A stretch of 6,271 nucleotides of DNA, from positions 1 to 6,271 of the forward strand of contig DATHSN010000463.1 in assembly GCA_035464115.1 (NCBI GenBank), in the 5' to 3' direction. The notes below the pieces were generated by a model, which did no database searches, was not told where the DNA came from, and worked only from the letters and a program-made list of their open reading frames with translations. Position numbers and translations under genes: made by a program. The DNA comes from DATHSN01 sp035464115. GTDB taxonomy: Bacteria; Actinomycetota; Acidimicrobiia; Acidimicrobiales; SKKL01. Positions within the stretch are counted from its first letter, which is position 1, and each line of letters starts with the position of its first letter. Shown piece after piece: positions 5,272 through 6,271 of this stretch.

Positions 5272-6271
5272 TGCGGGCGCGCACCGCGCTCGTCGTGGTC
5301 GCCGCGCTCGCCATGGTCGCCGGCGGGATCGCGGTGGCGTGGTGGACCACGGCCGATGACACCGCGTCGAGCCGTCTCTCGGTCGAAGGGGCCGATCTGG
5401 TCGACGCGTCGGGTGAGCGCTTCGTCATGCTGGGCTCGACCCTGTACGCGTTGCCCTTCTACCTGAGCGGGGACTGGACCGACGGTGGCCTGAGCGAGGA
5501 GACCCGCCGCATCTCGGCGAACCTCGAACCGATCCTCGACCGGATGGTCGACGAGGGCCTCAACACCGTCCGCATCCCGCTCGGGACCGAGGCCTGGGAG
5601 AGCGACGCCTACGCCATCACACCCGACGAGTGGCTGGACCGCGTCGAGCGGATCACGGTGGCCGCCGCCGAGCGGGACATGTACGTCATGGTCGCGTGGT
5701 GGGACGCGGCCCAGTGGGGACAGAGCTGGCCCGAGCGACACGAGGAGTCGTTCCCGATGATGCGGGCGGTCCACGAGCGGGTCGGCGGCTACGACAACCT
5801 CGTCGTCGAGCCGATGAACGAGCCGAACCGGGTGTCGTGGGAGGAGTGGCGCACCGCGACGTCGAGCACCATGCGGTTCTGGCGGGAGGACCTCGGCTAC
5901 GACGGCCCCCTCGTCATCAACACCCCCGGGTGGTCGTGGACCTTCGACCCGAACGAGGCCGACCGGATCACCGCGCTCGACGCCGAGATCCTCGGGGAGC
6001 CCAACGTGGCGTTCGCCAACCATCGCTACGCCAACGACAACGACTGCTTCTGCGGCGACGAGCGCGACACGTGGGTCGACGAGGTCGGCCGCTACATCAC
6101 CGACTACCCGATGCTCGTCACCGAGATCGGGAACTTCAACGGCGACTGGGAGCCCGAGCCGCGGTGGGTCGACCAGTTCGCCAGCCACCTCGTCCGCGAC
6201 CGCCTCCCTGACGGGCTCGACGGCATCCTCGTCTTCACCTGGCGGTGGAGCGATCCGATCACGATGACCGA
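5271..6271 (+). CDS. GH5-like glycoside hydrolase, membrane-anchored or secreted, 3'-truncated
   Basis: The frame stays open from ATG 5271 to the window edge (333 full codons), so the stop is outside. The N-terminus has arginines followed by a hydrophobic stretch (residues about 6-25), either a membrane anchor or a Sec signal peptide with a possible AVA cleavage site after A23; there is no lipobox cysteine. The rest reads as a (beta/alpha)8 clan GH-A retaining hydrolase of cellulase-like family 5: NTVRIPL with the conserved arginine R101, VVEPMNEPN with the acid-base E184, NHRY with H251 and Y253, VTEIGNFNG with the nucleophile E285 (101 residues after E184), and FTWRW (W324, W326) near the end of the barrel. 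It would cleave beta-linked glycans outside the cytoplasmic membrane; substrate is not predictable. ATG overlaps the previous TGA; GTG 5268 is an in-frame alternative, and no strong Shine-Dalgarno is seen, which suggests coupling to the glycosyltransferase. Another clan GH-A family is possible. Confidence 0.86.
   Translation, partial: MRARTALVVVAALAMVAGGIAVAWWTTADDTASSRLSVEGADLVDASGERFVMLGSTLYALPFYLSGDWTDGGLSEETRRISANLEPILDRMVDEGLNTVRIPLGTEAWESDAYAITPDEWLDRVERITVAAAERDMYVMVAWWDAAQWGQSWPERHEESFPMMRAVHERVGGYDNLVVEPMNEPNRVSWEEWRTATSSTMRFWREDLGYDGPLVINTPGWSWTFDPNEADRITALDAEILGEPNVAFANHRYANDNDCFCGDERDTWVDEVGRYITDYPMLVTEIGNFNGDWEPEPRWVDQFASHLVRDRLPDGLDGILVFTWRWSDPITMT

Noticed and set aside
5121..6188. 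A 355-codon open frame on the minus strand opposite the hydrolase
   Set aside because: The + strand frame carries a full set of GH5-type catalytic motifs; the minus frame is Val/Asp/Arg-rich without recognisable domains.

Overview
This is a very GC-rich window in which nearly every long reading frame has G or C at third codon positions, and all the real genes lie on the + strand, tightly packed. The base composition, codon use and occasional GTG start suggest a high-GC actinomycete-type bacterium (Actinomycetota; an Acidimicrobiia-like lineage would fit, but this is impression, not proof). No tRNA, rRNA, CRISPR array, insertion sequence or phage gene is visible.

Layout. (1) 1-567: the 3' part of dapB, 4-hydroxy-tetrahydrodipicolinate reductase, a lysine/diaminopimelate housekeeping gene. 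(2) 568-755: the only non-coding gap (188 bases), with several GC-rich inverted repeats, where dapB transcription may end and the next operon may begin. (3) 756-6271 and beyond: five genes joined by overlapping stop/start codons, which look like one translationally coupled operon: a Gfo/Idh/MocA-type oxidoreductase (756-1790), a DegT/DnrJ/EryC1/StrS PLP aminotransferase (1790-2923), a left-handed beta-helix acyltransferase (2913-3530), a short monotopic sugar-1-phosphate transferase (3527-4249), a family 2-type glycosyltransferase (4249-5271) and, coupled to it, a membrane-anchored or secreted GH5-like glycoside hydrolase (5271 to the window edge, cut off at its 3' end). That makes six genes in the operon counting the hydrolase.

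How they may work together (inference). The first three enzymes match the known oxidise / transaminate / N-acylate logic that builds a 3-(acylamino) nucleotide sugar, as in WbpB-WbpE-WbpD or WlbA-WlbC-WlbB making UDP-GlcNAc(3NAc)A. The sugar transferase would load a first sugar phosphate onto undecaprenyl phosphate, the GT2 enzyme would add another sugar, and the hydrolase would act outside the membrane on the finished or related glycan. The window therefore appears to be the 5' end of a cell-surface or exopolysaccharide locus sitting next to a housekeeping gene. The flippase, polymerase and further glycosyltransferases expected for such a locus are not in the window.

The individual families are all known. 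The points that merit a second look are the translational coupling of a glycanase to the assembly enzymes, a perfect 15-bp tandem duplication inside the sugar transferase gene, the undetermined identity of the amino sugar, a Cys-x-Cys loop beside the hydrolase active site, and the structured leader upstream of the operon.
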